Shown here piece by piece: positions 26,181 to 35,686 of a stretch of 39,089 nt of DNA (positions within the stretch are counted from its first letter, which is position 1; each line of letters starts with the position of its first letter). The position numbers and the translations under genes are program-made. Below the pieces are notes generated by a model. The model worked only from the letters and a program-made list of their open reading frames with translations. It did not search any database and had not been told where the DNA came from. This DNA comes from Psychrobacter piscatorii (GTDB lineage: Bacteria > Pseudomonadota > Gammaproteobacteria > Pseudomonadales > Moraxellaceae), in NCBI RefSeq assembly GCF_001444505.1, contig NZ_LNDJ01000061.1:1-39089 (forward strand), given 5' to 3'.

Positions 26181-26924
26181 TTAAGCACTCTCAAGCTTTG
26201 GACGGGCCTTATTGATAGCCTTTAAAAGTGCTTTTTCAAACTCGCCTTGTTTAAATTTGACTAAGTAAGAGTGTGCGGCACAAAAATGACGTACATCCCA
26301 ATCGTGCGCTATTTGTGTTGCCCAATCGCAGTACTCTTTACCTGCATTAGGCTCGTCTTTAAGCGCTTTTTTGGTTGTGGGATGCAGCATCACCTCAGGC
26401 AACATTTTTTCAAGCAATTTAGAAGGAGGGCTCATAAAGGTATCATCAACGTGCAAGCTTTTACTCGCAGGATGATAGGCTAATAAGGAGCCTGCATGAA
26501 TCATCTCATTAGCATGGATATAATCGATGCCTTGTGACATAGAGAACTCAAGCTCAGGGTAACGCTTAGCGACCACATCACTCTCGACCAAGTCTTCACT
26601 CCAGTCCACCTCTGGTACGTGTTTGGCATGGCGACGACTGCCGTAAAAGATAGCTTGCGGGAAATCTTGTGCCATCTGTGCGCAGTGAACCGTGTGGAAT
26701 GGATGTACGTTCAGTACCGCTTCGACGTCTTGACCGTTATTAGTCAAGGCCATCACTTTATCGCGCACTTCACCTGTCAGCTTATAGCTGTCTAAGAAGA
26801 TAAACTTGCCGGACTCTAATTTGACAAGCGAGCACTGCGTACCGATATTGATAACGCCGCCGATGCGAAACTCGCCGCGTATGTTCCAAAATCCTGCCCC
26901 TAAATTATGAATTTCATCTGACAT
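26181..26924 (-). CDS. Metallo-beta-lactamase-fold-like protein, paralog 1
   Basis: A 247-residue soluble protein resembling MBL-fold hydrolases in the order of its elements. These are an early strand pair (GGVINIGTQCSLVKL, KFIFLDSYKL), then the histidine segment NVHPFHTVH (about 72-80), a GSRRHAKHVPEV segment, YHPASKSLHVDDTF (an Asp where MBL proteins have a metal-bridging Asp) and RHFCAAHSY with a late histidine. The canonical HxHxDH is replaced by HPFHTVH, so metal binding and activity are uncertain. AAGGA lies 9 bases upstream. A paralog, about 60% identical by eye, is encoded 88 bases upstream on the same strand. Function is not known to me. Confidence 0.75.
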   Translation of the reverse strand: MSDEIHNLGAGFWNIRGEFRIGGVINIGTQCSLVKLESGKFIFLDSYKLTGEVRDKVMALTNNGQDVEAVLNVHPFHTVHCAQMAQDFPQAIFYGSRRHAKHVPEVDWSEDLVESDVVAKRYPELEFSMSQGIDYIHANEMIHAGSLLAYHPASKSLHVDDTFMSPPSKLLEKMLPEVMLHPTTKKALKDEPNAGKEYCDWATQIAHDWDVRHFCAAHSYLVKFKQGEFEKALLKAINKARPKLESA

Positions 26925-27012
26925 TTATCGTTTTCCTTATGTAATATATTGAATCAACAAGTGATTGTTTTTCTTGTCGAAATTTTTATGTTTTACGTTT
27001 TTCTTAGAGTCG

Positions 27013-27759
27013 TTATTTTGCCTCAAGCTCGCTACGCGCGTTATCAATAGCAGATAATAACGCTGCTTCAAATTGGCCTTTTTCAAACACCACTAATCCT
27101 GAATGCGCACCGCAAAAATGATGTACGCTGCGCCATTCGTGTGCAAGATCTATCGCCCAATCACAATAGGCTTTGCCAGCGTCGGGCTCATCTTTTAGTG
27201 CTTGTTTGGTGGTGGGGTGTAAACCTAGGTTTGGCTGTACGGCATCAAACAGCTTAGAAGGTGGTATCTCAAACGTATCATCGACATATATACTTTGGCT
27301 AGCAGGATGATAGACCAATAATGAGCTTGCATGGACAGATTCATCAGGGGCGATGTAGTAAATGCCCTGAGGTAGGGAGAACTTAAGCTCAGGATAACGC
27401 TCAGCGACCGCATCGCTTTCGACCAAATCCTCTGCCCAATTGACTTCTGGTATTTTCTTTGGATGACGTTTACTACCATAAAACGTGGCTTGCGGAAAGT
27501 CTTTTGCCATCTGGTCACAATGTATCGTATGAAATGGATGAACATTTAAGACGGCTTCGACATCTTGACCATCATTGGTCAATGCCATCACTTGCTGACG
27601 AACCTCGTCTTTTAAAGTATAGCTGTCCAAAAAAATAAATCGGCCTGATGATAGCTTTATAAGCGCACATTGGACACCGATATCCATAATGCCATTTTTT
27701 ATAAATGACCCTCGAATACTCCAAAATCCTGCACCTAAATCGTAAATCTCATCATTCAT
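27013..27759 (-). CDS. Metallo-beta-lactamase-fold-like protein, paralog 2
   Basis: A 248-residue protein colinear with its downstream neighbour, sharing HPFHTIH, GSKRHPKKIPEV, YHPASQSIYVDDTF, LHPTTKQALKDEP and HHFCGAHSG. The frame opens with ATG at 27765, but AAGGAG is only 2 bases from that codon. The ATG at 27759, 8 bases after AAGGAG, gives MNDEIYDLGAGFW, which aligns end to end with the MSDEIHNLGAGFW of paralog 1, so I use it. Both copies keep every His/Asp candidate ligand, suggesting both are functional. No partner gene identifies the substrate. Confidence 0.75.
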   Translation of the reverse strand: MNDEIYDLGAGFWSIRGSFIKNGIMDIGVQCALIKLSSGRFIFLDSYTLKDEVRQQVMALTNDGQDVEAVLNVHPFHTIHCDQMAKDFPQATFYGSKRHPKKIPEVNWAEDLVESDAVAERYPELKFSLPQGIYYIAPDESVHASSLLVYHPASQSIYVDDTFEIPPSKLFDAVQPNLGLHPTTKQALKDEPDAGKAYCDWAIDLAHEWRSVHHFCGAHSGLVVFEKGQFEAALLSAIDNARSELEAK

Positions 27760-28154
27760 TGACATGACTCCTTAATCGTTTAGTTGTTCAATTATTTTGC
27801 TTATTGATAGGTAGCACCCTATGATTATTGATTTTTGAGCGCGTAAAGTCTGTAATAGAAAAGATATAAGCAATGTAGATGTGTAAAAATAAAAAAGAGT
27901 TGTTAGGTAAATGTCATCATTGAGGGTATAGACCCAATTTTTTTTATTTTAAACGGAGAGTCTAACCAAGCGCCAATAACACATTTAAACCTGAGTATAT
28001 CGGTTGGTGTGCTAACATGCTTTTCTGGTCATTATGATAAATAGATATCCTGTATGGCTGTGCACCTCCTTCATAGTTTCACATTATATTCTTTCATTAT
28101 CCAAGCCAATGACGCCTCCTTGTCATAGCATAATCAATTATAGTAAGCGCCCTT
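27760..28154. other. Intergenic region between the MBL-like pair and the MFS gene, with a possible small RNA
   Basis: About 395 bases without a supported protein gene. A plus-strand promoter-like pair (TTGATT 27828-27833, 17-base spacer, TGTAAT 27851-27856) is followed by a short GGGT / ACCC hairpin and T8 at 27924-27945. This could define an untranslated RNA of about 80 bases starting near 27863. The hairpin is weak. The remainder must contain the promoters of the two flanking divergent genes, which I could not place. Confidence 0.25.
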
Positions 28155-29384
28155 GTGAATAATTCTAAAGATAAAAATCAAAATTTTGCACCAAAGACAG
28201 TAGCCTCATCCAGTCACTCTACGTCGTGGATATTAAAGCTCACGATTGGCCTCATTGGTATGTTTGCTTTTTTACAGGTGTACTCTATCCAAGCCGTGCT
28301 GCCAGTCATGATGGTGGACTTTTCTGCGACGGAAGTGCAAGCGGGCATGATCGTTGGCGCCACTGTATTGGCCATTGCCATCATGTCACCATTTTTGGGT
28401 ATGCTCTCAGATGCCGTCGGGCGCAAATCCTTTATCGTCGGTGCTTTGTTATTTTTGGCGATACCAACAGCGCTGATTGCCCAAAGCTCGAGTATTGAAT
28501 GGGTCGGTATTTGGCGTTTTATGCAAGGACTGTCTGTACCCGGTATTACGGTGGTGACGATTGCTTATATCGGTGAGGAGTTTGAGGGCCGAGCAATGAC
28601 TGAGCTGATGTCCTTTTATGTGTCAGGATGCGTGCTTGGCGGCTTTTTGGGTCGGTTTTTGATGGGGCATTTGCATGAGCTGATTGGCTGGCGTGATGGC
28701 TATTATGTGATGACGGCGATGACTTTGTTGGGAGCGATATGGGTCGGCAAGATGCTACCATCGTCTCGTCACTTTGAGGCCAATCCTAATTTTCGCTCAG
28801 CGATACAGACGTTAGGTGAGCATGTCACCAATCGTTATGTGGTGACCGCTTGTCTGCTTGGCGCTTGTGTGCTGTTCTCCCTTGTAGGCTGCTTCACTTT
28901 TATCAACTTACATTTGGCGGATAAGCCTTATGAGCTTGGCACGGGTGCGCTTGCCAATATTTTTGCCGTGTATTTGCTTGGTGTGATTATTACGCCACTA
29001 TCAACGACCTTGCTGCGCCGGTTTGGCTCAGCACGTACGGTTCGGGTAGCCATCATTATCTCCATGATTGGAGTTCTGTTGACCTTGGTGACTCCACTAT
29101 GGGGGGTAATCATAGGACTTGCTGTTATGTCATCTGGTGTGTTTATTACGCAGTCAGCGACCATCAGCTATATTGCTGTTAATGTCAAAAAAGGTCGATC
29201 ATTGGCATCAGGCTTATATTACATGGGCTATTACACAGGCGGTACGCTTGGAGCGTGGCTGGGCGGTATAGCTTATGCGCGAGGGCAGTGGTCTCTTACC
29301 GTATGGTTGTTATTGTTTGTTCAGGTATTGGCACTCTTGATAGCCAGTTTTGGGATGATTAAAACGACAAGACGCGCCACTTAA
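28155..29384 (+). CDS. MFS transporter, YnfM-like drug/sugar efflux family
   Basis: A 409-residue inner-membrane protein with about 12 hydrophobic segments. FLQVYSIQAVLPVMMVDFSAT near residues 39-59 and GMLSDAVGRKSFIVGAL (the MFS loop 2-3 motif) match the YnfM/arabinose-efflux-like branch. SFYVSGCVLGGFLGRF is a loop 4-5 antiporter-type motif. GTG at 28155 is the only reasonable start: the next in-frame Met is inside the first helix, and no earlier start is open. Its ribosome binding site is weak. Substrate unknown; it is not obviously linked to its neighbours. Confidence 0.85.
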   Translation: MNNSKDKNQNFAPKTVASSSHSTSWILKLTIGLIGMFAFLQVYSIQAVLPVMMVDFSATEVQAGMIVGATVLAIAIMSPFLGMLSDAVGRKSFIVGALLFLAIPTALIAQSSSIEWVGIWRFMQGLSVPGITVVTIAYIGEEFEGRAMTELMSFYVSGCVLGGFLGRFLMGHLHELIGWRDGYYVMTAMTLLGAIWVGKMLPSSRHFEANPNFRSAIQTLGEHVTNRYVVTACLLGACVLFSLVGCFTFINLHLADKPYELGTGALANIFAVYLLGVIITPLSTTLLRRFGSARTVRVAIIISMIGVLLTLVTPLWGVIIGLAVMSSGVFITQSATISYIAVNVKKGRSLASGLYYMGYYTGGTLGAWLGGIAYARGQWSLTVWLLLFVQVLALLIASFGMIKTTRRAT

Positions 29385-29691
29385 CGGTATATCAGGTATT
29401 GTCTATGTTTGGTTACCCGTCTTATGATACGTAATGTAAGGTCGCTTTACATGGTGATGGTTTTTTCTTACTATCAAAGAGGCATTCAATCTTATTGCGG
29501 TCAGTGAAGCTTGTTGCTTTTACTGCGCCAAAACCGATTGGTATTCAGCAGGACGCTATCAACAGTAATAATGACTCTATATTATAAAAATAGTGTGGTT
29601 ATAGCGGTTCATTCTGTATTAGTATGTCTTATTGCTACTTACTTATTACTATCTATAACTTATAAGCGCGACAAACAAGGAAGTTAGGTCT
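29385..29691. other. Intergenic region upstream of the acyl-CoA ligase gene
   Basis: About 307 bases. A small ATGTAA / TTACAT hairpin near 29434-29450 with T residues further on could end the MFS transcript. An AT-rich TATTAT-like -10 occurs near 29580 without a good -35. Nothing else is recognisable. Confidence 0.3.
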
Positions 29692-31362
29692 ATGTCAAAT
29701 ATGTACCATAGTGCTCCCTCTGCCTATGATTATCCATTACTGGTCAAGCAGCTCTTAAACCGTGCAAAAACAGTGTCACAAGACCAAGAGATTGTCTATG
29801 CGGACAAAAAGCGACTCACTTACAAGGACTTGTTTGAGCGTATCAATCGCTTGGCTAACGTACTCGCAGACCTGAACCTTGATGCAGGCGACATCGTTGC
29901 CGTTATGGACTGGGACAGCAATCGCTATCTTGAGTCTTATTTTGCGGTACCGATGTCAGAGTACGTTCTACAAACTGTCAATATCCGTCTATCACCAGAA
30001 AAAGTCCTCTACACCATCAACCATGCCAAGCCTAAAGTGCTGATGCTCAACTCTGAGTTTGCGCCATTGGTCAAAGATTATCAGTTTGAAAATTCTAGTA
30101 TCGAGCACATCATTTGGCTGGACGACAATGGTGTGACCGCTGAAGGGGTTTTTGGCAGTAATCAAAGCCGCGTGACAGGCGAGTATGAAGCATTGCTAGA
30201 AGCTGCTGATAGTCATTTTGACTTTCCAGACTTTGATGAAAATATCATCGCGACGACCTTTTACACCTCAGGTACGACAGGGGATCCAAAAGGCGTTTTC
30301 TTTAGTCACCGTCAGTTGGTTCTGCACAGTCTAGCGGAAGCCGCAACCTTGGGTATGTTGCCGAACAAGCAAGGTGTCAGCTACGGCGATGTCTATATGC
30401 CGATGACGCCGATGTTCCACGTACACGCATGGGGTTTCCCATTTACGGCGACGATGGTGGGGCTAAAGCAAGTCTATCCAGGACGTTATGCGCCTGATAG
30501 CTTGCTGGATTTGATCATCAATGAAAAGGTGAGTATCACACATTGTGTGCCAACGATTTTGCAGATGGTGCTCAAAGAGGCACAAGATCGCGATGCCAGC
30601 TTTAATGGATTAAAAATGATCATTGGTGGTTCAAGATTGACCGAAGGGCTAGCAAAAACAGCAATGGCTCAAGGCATCGAAGTTTACACCGGCTACGGTA
30701 TGTCAGAGACGGCACCGCTTATCAGTCTGACTGAATTTAGTCTCAATGAGCCTGAAATGACGGAAGATGAAGACATCGCCCGTCGCTGTATGACAGGTAA
30801 GCCGGTGCTTATGGTCGATGCGCAAGTATGGGGTGAGGGCAACAAACCAGTAGGTAAGGGTCAAGAGAATACGGGTGAGCTGGTGCTACGGGCACCTTGG
30901 TTGACCCAAAGCTATTTCAAAAATGACGACGCTGGTAAGGAGCTGTGGGAGAGTGGCTATATGCACACTCAAGACATCGCTTACATACGTCCTGATGGTT
31001 ATATTAAAATCACTGATCGCCTAAAAGATGTGATCAAATCAGGGGGCGAGTGGATCTCATCGCTTGAGATTGAGACGATTTTATCACTGCATCCATCCGT
31101 AGCGGATGTCTCAGTGATTGGCGTTCGGGATAAGCAATGGGGCGAGCGTCCGTTGGCTTTGGTGGTACTAAAACCAAATGCTCAAGAAACCAGTGCTGAC
31201 GATATCAAAGCCATTGCAGAAAAAGCGGTAGAGCGCGGTATCATTCCTAAATATGGCGTGCCAAGTCAATTTAAATTCGTTGATGAACTGCCAAAAACCT
31301 CTGTTGGCAAGCATGACAAAAAAGTCATGCGTGAGATGCATGCCAATCAAACTCAAGTATAA
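29692..31362 (+). CDS. Medium/long-chain fatty acyl-CoA ligase (AMP-binding, AlkK/FadD-like)
   Basis: Activates a carboxylic acid to its CoA thioester through an acyl-adenylate. The 556-residue protein has the adenylation motifs YTSGTTGDPKG (191-201), YGMSETAP (335-342), GELVLRAPWL and DRLKDVIKSGGEWIS (the hinge), plus the catalytic lysine K540 in PKTSVGKHDKK. Similarity is to AlkK-type ligases for medium-chain fatty acids. AAGGAAG and TTAGG lie upstream of the ATG. Its position before the valine genes suggests it supplies acyl-CoA for the downstream dehydrogenase and hydratase, but a terminator separates it from prpE. Chain-length preference cannot be read from the sequence. Confidence 0.9.
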   Translation: MSNMYHSAPSAYDYPLLVKQLLNRAKTVSQDQEIVYADKKRLTYKDLFERINRLANVLADLNLDAGDIVAVMDWDSNRYLESYFAVPMSEYVLQTVNIRLSPEKVLYTINHAKPKVLMLNSEFAPLVKDYQFENSSIEHIIWLDDNGVTAEGVFGSNQSRVTGEYEALLEAADSHFDFPDFDENIIATTFYTSGTTGDPKGVFFSHRQLVLHSLAEAATLGMLPNKQGVSYGDVYMPMTPMFHVHAWGFPFTATMVGLKQVYPGRYAPDSLLDLIINEKVSITHCVPTILQMVLKEAQDRDASFNGLKMIIGGSRLTEGLAKTAMAQGIEVYTGYGMSETAPLISLTEFSLNEPEMTEDEDIARRCMTGKPVLMVDAQVWGEGNKPVGKGQENTGELVLRAPWLTQSYFKNDDAGKELWESGYMHTQDIAYIRPDGYIKITDRLKDVIKSGGEWISSLEIETILSLHPSVADVSVIGVRDKQWGERPLALVVLKPNAQETSADDIKAIAEKAVERGIIPKYGVPSQFKFVDELPKTSVGKHDKKVMREMHANQTQV

Positions 31363-31676
31363 TATTATCTATCGATTGAATGTCAAAACGCTTGTGCTCA
31401 TCAAAATGTAATGCGTGTTGCACGCTTAACAGTTGACCTTTGTGATGGGGTCTGCTACATTTTAAACCGATACATAACGTATCGGTTTTTTAATTCTGGC
31501 AAGGATGACCAGTATTTATCAGGACATTGTTTACCGCAGTCACAACAGTGTAGCGTTGATAAAGCCAATCGCGTACAAAGATCATATCACGCGATACAAG
31601 TGCAATAACAACTTACCAATGCGCCGATTATAAAAAAATCTTATCCCATTTCTCGTTTATGCTAAGGACAGCTACT
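31363..31676. other. Intergenic region between the acyl-CoA ligase and prpE genes
   Basis: Holds a small GCGTG / CACGC hairpin (31413-31425), the strong terminator described separately, and about 180 bases upstream of prpE in which I see no clear promoter. An open frame through 31411-31608 lacks a ribosome binding site and contains the terminator, so it is not a gene. Confidence 0.4.
31464..31492 (+). terminator. Terminator after the fatty acyl-CoA ligase gene
   Basis: A perfect 10-bp stem AAACCGATAC / GTATCGGTTT with a 5-base loop, followed by T residues. It lies 100 bases past the stop. Confidence 0.9.
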
Positions 31677-33698
31677 ATGAGCGACCACGCCCAACACCCA
31701 GTCTCTACTCTAGCGGCAGACGTGCCCACGTTCGCGGATATTTATCATGATTCCATTATGGATCGAGAGAATTTTTGGGCTGAGCAAGCAAAGCGCATCT
31801 ACTGGCATAAAGAGCCTGAGCAGATTCTCGATGACAGCAATCTGCCTTTTGCGAAATGGTTTGTTGGCGGTGAAACCAATCTTTGCTATAACTGTGTCGA
31901 TCGTCATCTAGCAGACCGTGCAGAGCAAGATGCCTTTGTGTGGGTGTCATCAGAGATCAATCAAGAGTTAATAGAAACCTTTCCAGCGGTCGTTGATTCG
32001 TTTGAAGATCTGGGCAATAATGTTGAGTTTTATACAGATTATGCCAAGCGCCGCCTGACTTATAATGATTTATACAAAGAAGTGAATTACTTCGCAGACG
32101 TGCTACAGCGTCATGGTATCGGCAAAGGCGACCGTGTCATTATCTATATGCCAATGATTCTAGAAGCAGCATATGCCATGCTGGCTTGTGCTCGCATTGG
32201 TGCTATACACTCAGTCGTATTTGGCGGATTTGCCGCGCATAACTTGGCGATCCGCATGGATGATGCTGAGGCAAAAATGGTCATTACAGTGGATGCAAGT
32301 CTGCGTGATGGTAAGGTTATTAACTATAAAAATCTCGTCAATCAAGGCGTTGAACAAGCAACAACCAAGCCTGAGCATGTATTAGTTGTCAATCGTGGTA
32401 TTTTACCGTTTGAGCCTAGAAATGTTGACGTCGACTATGCGACTGAACGACGTCACAGCTGCGAGGCCCATGCAGTTGTGGCACCAGTTTGGCTTGAATC
32501 CAACACACCGTCCTATCTGCTTTATACCTCTGGTACGACTGGCACACCAAAAGGGGTGCAACGTGATACTGGTGGTCATGCAGTCGCGCTGACGACATCG
32601 ATGGATTATGTCTATGATGGTAAGGCAGGCGAGACATTCTGGGCGATATCAGATATTGGCTGGGCGGTTGGGCATTCGTATACGATTTATGCGCCACTGC
32701 TAGCGGGTATGACCAGTGTTATTTACGAAGGCTTACCACACTTACCGAACCCAGGTATCTGGTGGCGTATTGTTGAAGCTAATAAAGTTAATATTCTATT
32801 TACGGCGCCTACAGGCGTACGTATGCTCAAAAAGCAAGATGAAAGCTGGATGACGCGCTACGATGTGTCTAGTGTCAAGTCGTTCTTTTTGGCAGGTGAG
32901 CCGCTTGATGAGTCAACGGCTAATTGGTTATCTCAGCATTTAGGCGTACCGATTCTAGATCACTATTGGCAGACAGAGTCTGGCTGGCCGATCTTGAGCC
33001 ATACACCAAAATTCAATCATAAACCGCACAAGCAGGGCTCGCCCGGCTATCCTATGTATGGCTATGAAGCGAAAGTCCTCAATGAGGAAACAGGTGAACC
33101 TTGCAGGGCGGGTGAAAAAGGGTTGCTTGCGATTAAAGCGCCACTACCACCTGGCTGTCTCACCACGGTATGGCGTAACGATGAGCGCTTTGTCAGCAGC
33201 TACTTTGGTCTCTTTGATGGCCAGCAGTATTCTACCTCAGACTATGCAGTGACAGATGAAGACGGTTACTTTTACATCTTGGGGCGTACCGATGACGTGA
33301 TAAACGTCGCAGGCCATCGAATAGGCACGCAAGAGATAGAAGAAGCAATCAGTACTCATCCAGAGATGGCAGAATGCGCTGTGGTAGGCATCCAAGATGA
33401 GTTAAAAGGCGAGCTACCAATTGCGTTCTGCGTCCTAAAAGATCAATCGCAAGTCGAAACCACCGAAAACCGCTTCCGCATTGAGCAGCAAGTGATAGGT
33501 GCTGTGGTCAAATCCTTAGGCGGTATTGCAAGGCCAGCGGCCATTTATTTCCCGCAGGCATTGCCAAAGACGCGCTCTGGCAAAATCCTACGCCGATCTA
33601 TTCGGGCGTTAGCAGAGGACAGGCCTACAGGCGACATGTCGACGCTTGATAATCCAGCCGCTATTGATGCGATTAAGCAATCGATGAAGGATTATTAG
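31677..33698 (+). CDS. prpE: Propionyl-CoA synthetase (PrpE family)
   Basis: Converts propionate, and often acetate or other short acids, to the acyl-CoA via an adenylate. The protein has 673 residues from the chosen start. KWFVGGETNLCYNCVDRH near the N-terminus is the PrpE variant of the acetyl-CoA synthetase N-domain. YTSGTTGTPKGVQRDTGGH (about 282-300), WQTESGWP and GRTDDVINVAGHRIGTQEIEE follow. LPKTRSGKILRRSIRAL carries the catalytic, acetylatable lysine K636. The frame opens at 31659, but AAGGA sits 8 bases before the ATG at 31677. Propionyl-CoA is also the end product of the adjacent valine route, so placement here fits. No prpBCD genes are near. Confidence 0.93.
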   Translation: MSDHAQHPVSTLAADVPTFADIYHDSIMDRENFWAEQAKRIYWHKEPEQILDDSNLPFAKWFVGGETNLCYNCVDRHLADRAEQDAFVWVSSEINQELIETFPAVVDSFEDLGNNVEFYTDYAKRRLTYNDLYKEVNYFADVLQRHGIGKGDRVIIYMPMILEAAYAMLACARIGAIHSVVFGGFAAHNLAIRMDDAEAKMVITVDASLRDGKVINYKNLVNQGVEQATTKPEHVLVVNRGILPFEPRNVDVDYATERRHSCEAHAVVAPVWLESNTPSYLLYTSGTTGTPKGVQRDTGGHAVALTTSMDYVYDGKAGETFWAISDIGWAVGHSYTIYAPLLAGMTSVIYEGLPHLPNPGIWWRIVEANKVNILFTAPTGVRMLKKQDESWMTRYDVSSVKSFFLAGEPLDESTANWLSQHLGVPILDHYWQTESGWPILSHTPKFNHKPHKQGSPGYPMYGYEAKVLNEETGEPCRAGEKGLLAIKAPLPPGCLTTVWRNDERFVSSYFGLFDGQQYSTSDYAVTDEDGYFYILGRTDDVINVAGHRIGTQEIEEAISTHPEMAECAVVGIQDELKGELPIAFCVLKDQSQVETTENRFRIEQQVIGAVVKSLGGIARPAAIYFPQALPKTRSGKILRRSIRALAEDRPTGDMSTLDNPAAIDAIKQSMKDY

Positions 33699-33755
33699 TT
33701 GGTATAGGCTAGCAACTATGTTGGTTCCGCCTAAAAACTAGGTTGATCTTATTAG

Positions 33756-33784
33756 AAGCTCATGAGCAATCATGGGCTTTTTGT
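33756..33784 (+). terminator. Terminator after prpE
   Basis: The AAGCTCATGA / TCATGGGCTT stem (one G-U pair) with a 4-base loop is followed by TTTG-TTT, about 60 bases after the stop. Confidence 0.8.
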
Positions 33785-33846
33785 TTCTAATATTTGGATA
33801 AATCCCCTTTAACAAAACAAACTTAGCGAAAATTTTGATAAAGCGC

Positions 33847-33876
33847 TTGACCGTAAAATTGATTTATTGTTATAGT
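33847..33876 (+). promoter_or_regulatory. Promoter of the valine-catabolism genes
   Basis: The -35 TTGACC (33847-33852, 5/6) and -10 TATAGT (33871-33876, 5/6) have an 18-base spacer. An inverted repeat TTATTG-N7-CAATAA (33864-33882) covers the -10 and could be an operator. AGCGCTT occurs at the -35 and again near 33945. The rest of 33699-34015 is AT-rich with nothing else assigned. The leader to mmsA would be about 130 bases. Confidence 0.5.
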
Positions 33877-34015
33877 CAATAACGATACAAAATAAATCAT
33901 TTTAAAATTTGGTTTTCTATAAATATTTTACAAATAACTATTTATAGCGCTTAACTTTTAATGAATACTCAGATACCGTCACACGGTAGTCTCGCAAAAA
34001 AGATAAGGATATCTT

Positions 34016-35500
34016 ATGCACCACGTTCAGCAGCTCATCAATGGTCAGTTCGTACAATCAAATACCGACGAATGGATTGATATCACCGATCCAGCAACTC
34101 AAGAAGTCATCGCAAAAGTCCCTCAAACCACTGATGATGAAATCAACCAAGCGGTTGCAGCCGCCCAAACAGCGTTTGAAACCTGGCGAAAAACACCCAT
34201 CACCACACGCGCTCGCATCTTTTTGACCTATCAAGCACTTATTCGCGAGCATATGGATGAGTTGGCAGAAATCTTGACCGCAGAGCAAGGCAAAACGATT
34301 GCTGATGCGCGCGGTGATGTGTTCCGCGGCCTAGAAGTGGTAGAGCATGCCGCTGGTATCGCCAATTTGCAAATCGGCGACTTTGTAGAAAACGTCGCAT
34401 CAGGCGTTGATACTTATAGTATTTGGCAACCACTGGGTGTTTGTGCTGGTATTACGCCATTTAACTTCCCCGCGATGATTCCGCTATGGATGTTCCCAAT
34501 GGCGATTGCTACGGGTAATACATTCATCCTAAAACCGTCTGAACAAGATCCGATGGTGACTATGCGCCTCGTGGAGCTAGCGATTGAAGCGGGAGTACCA
34601 GAAGGCGTGCTGAACGTAGTGCACGGTGGCAAAGCTACCGTTGATGCTATCTGTGATCATCCAGATATCAAAGCGGTTTCTTTTGTGGGTTCTACCAACG
34701 TTGGTAAACATGTCTATGAGCGTGCCAGCCAATCAGGTAAGCGTGCTCAATGTATGATGGGTGCAAAAAACCACGGTGTTATCTTACCTGATGCTAATAA
34801 AGAGCAAACGCTCAATCAGCTAGCGGGCGCGGCGTTCGGTGCCGCTGGTCAACGCTGTATGGCATTGTCAGTGGTCGTGCTAGTGGGCGCAGCTGGTGAA
34901 TGGATTGACGAGATTAAAGCCAAAGCAGAAAGTTTAGTTGTCTCAGCAGGTAAAAATGATAAAGATTTAGGACCATTGATTTCTCCTGCTGCAAAAGCCC
35001 GTGTCGAGCATTTGATTGGAACTGGGGTAGAAGAGGGCGCAAGTTTACTACTTGACGGTCGCGGAATTACTGTTGAAGGGTTTGAGAACGGTAACTTTGT
35101 TGGGCCGACTATTTTTGATAATGTCACAAGCGACATGCAAATCTATAAAGAAGAGATCTTTGGCCCTGTGCTATGTATTATGCGCGCTGATAGCTTGGAC
35201 GAAGCGATTGCACTGCTTAATGCCAATCCACATGGCAATGGTACCGCGATATTTACCCAGTCAGGAGCGGCAGCTCACAAATTCCAACAAGACATTCAAG
35301 TCGGTCAAATCGGTATTAATTTGCTGATTCCTGTGCCACTTCCAATGTTCTCATTCTCAGGTTCACGTGGCAGTAAACTTGGCGACCTAGGTCCTTATGG
35401 CAAGCAAGCCGTACAGTTCTATACTCAGACGAAGACAGTGACGGCACGTTGGTTCGATGATGAAGCGAGCCGCGGTGTTAACACGACGATTTCGATTTAA
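34016..35500 (+). CDS. mmsA: Methylmalonate-semialdehyde dehydrogenase (CoA-acylating)
   Basis: Oxidises and decarboxylates methylmalonate semialdehyde to propionyl-CoA, the last step of valine breakdown. The 494-residue aldehyde dehydrogenase superfamily protein has the MmsA-specific [15 protein letters not shown], in which Asn (N252) replaces the usual catalytic Glu. The nucleophile is C281 in GQRCMALS, and the C-terminal [21 protein letters not shown] is near-invariant in MmsA. These exclude an ordinary aldehyde dehydrogenase. AAGGATATCTT precedes the ATG. It leads the valine cluster and has its own promoter. A 186-base gap with a 10-bp inverted repeat separates it from the acyl-CoA dehydrogenase gene. 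Confidence 0.96.
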   Translation: MHHVQQLINGQFVQSNTDEWIDITDPATQEVIAKVPQTTDDEINQAVAAAQTAFETWRKTPITTRARIFLTYQALIREHMDELAEILTAEQGKTIADARGDVFRGLEVVEHAAGIANLQIGDFVENVASGVDTYSIWQPLGVCAGITPFNFPAMIPLWMFPMAIATGNTFILKPSEQDPMVTMRLVELAIEAGVPEGVLNVVHGGKATVDAICDHPDIKAVSFVGSTNVGKHVYERASQSGKRAQCMMGAKNHGVILPDANKEQTLNQLAGAAFGAAGQRCMALSVVVLVGAAGEWIDEIKAKAESLVVSAGKNDKDLGPLISPAAKARVEHLIGTGVEEGASLLLDGRGITVEGFENGNFVGPTIFDNVTSDMQIYKEEIFGPVLCIMRADSLDEAIALLNANPHGNGTAIFTQSGAAAHKFQQDIQVGQIGINLLIPVPLPMFSFSGSRGSKLGDLGPYGKQAVQFYTQTKTVTARWFDDEASRGVNTTISI

Positions 35501-35520
35501 TCGTCGGATTACTGTATTTT

Positions 35521-35580
35521 CGGTATAACGTTAATACGACTTGCGGTACTATTGAACGCAATTTTATTATCGTTATACCG
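35521..35580. repeat. 10-bp inverted repeat in the mmsA-acyl-CoA dehydrogenase gap
   Basis: CGGTATAACG (35521-35530) and CGTTATACCG (35571-35580) are perfect inverted copies 40 bases apart. There is no T-tract, so it is not a terminator; paired operator half-sites or a mRNA stem are possible. Confidence 0.7.
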
Positions 35581-35686
35581 TTATCATATAGCGCTAATGT
35601 CCTATAAAATCTCTGACCAGCGTTTTTATCGACGTTTATCTGAGATTTAAGCCCTCTATTTGATCTATAAGAACAAGGATGACCCT

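Noticed and set aside
31411..31608. Open frame of 65 codons between the acyl-CoA ligase and prpE genes
   Set aside because: A strong intrinsic terminator lies inside it, and the start lacks a ribosome binding site.
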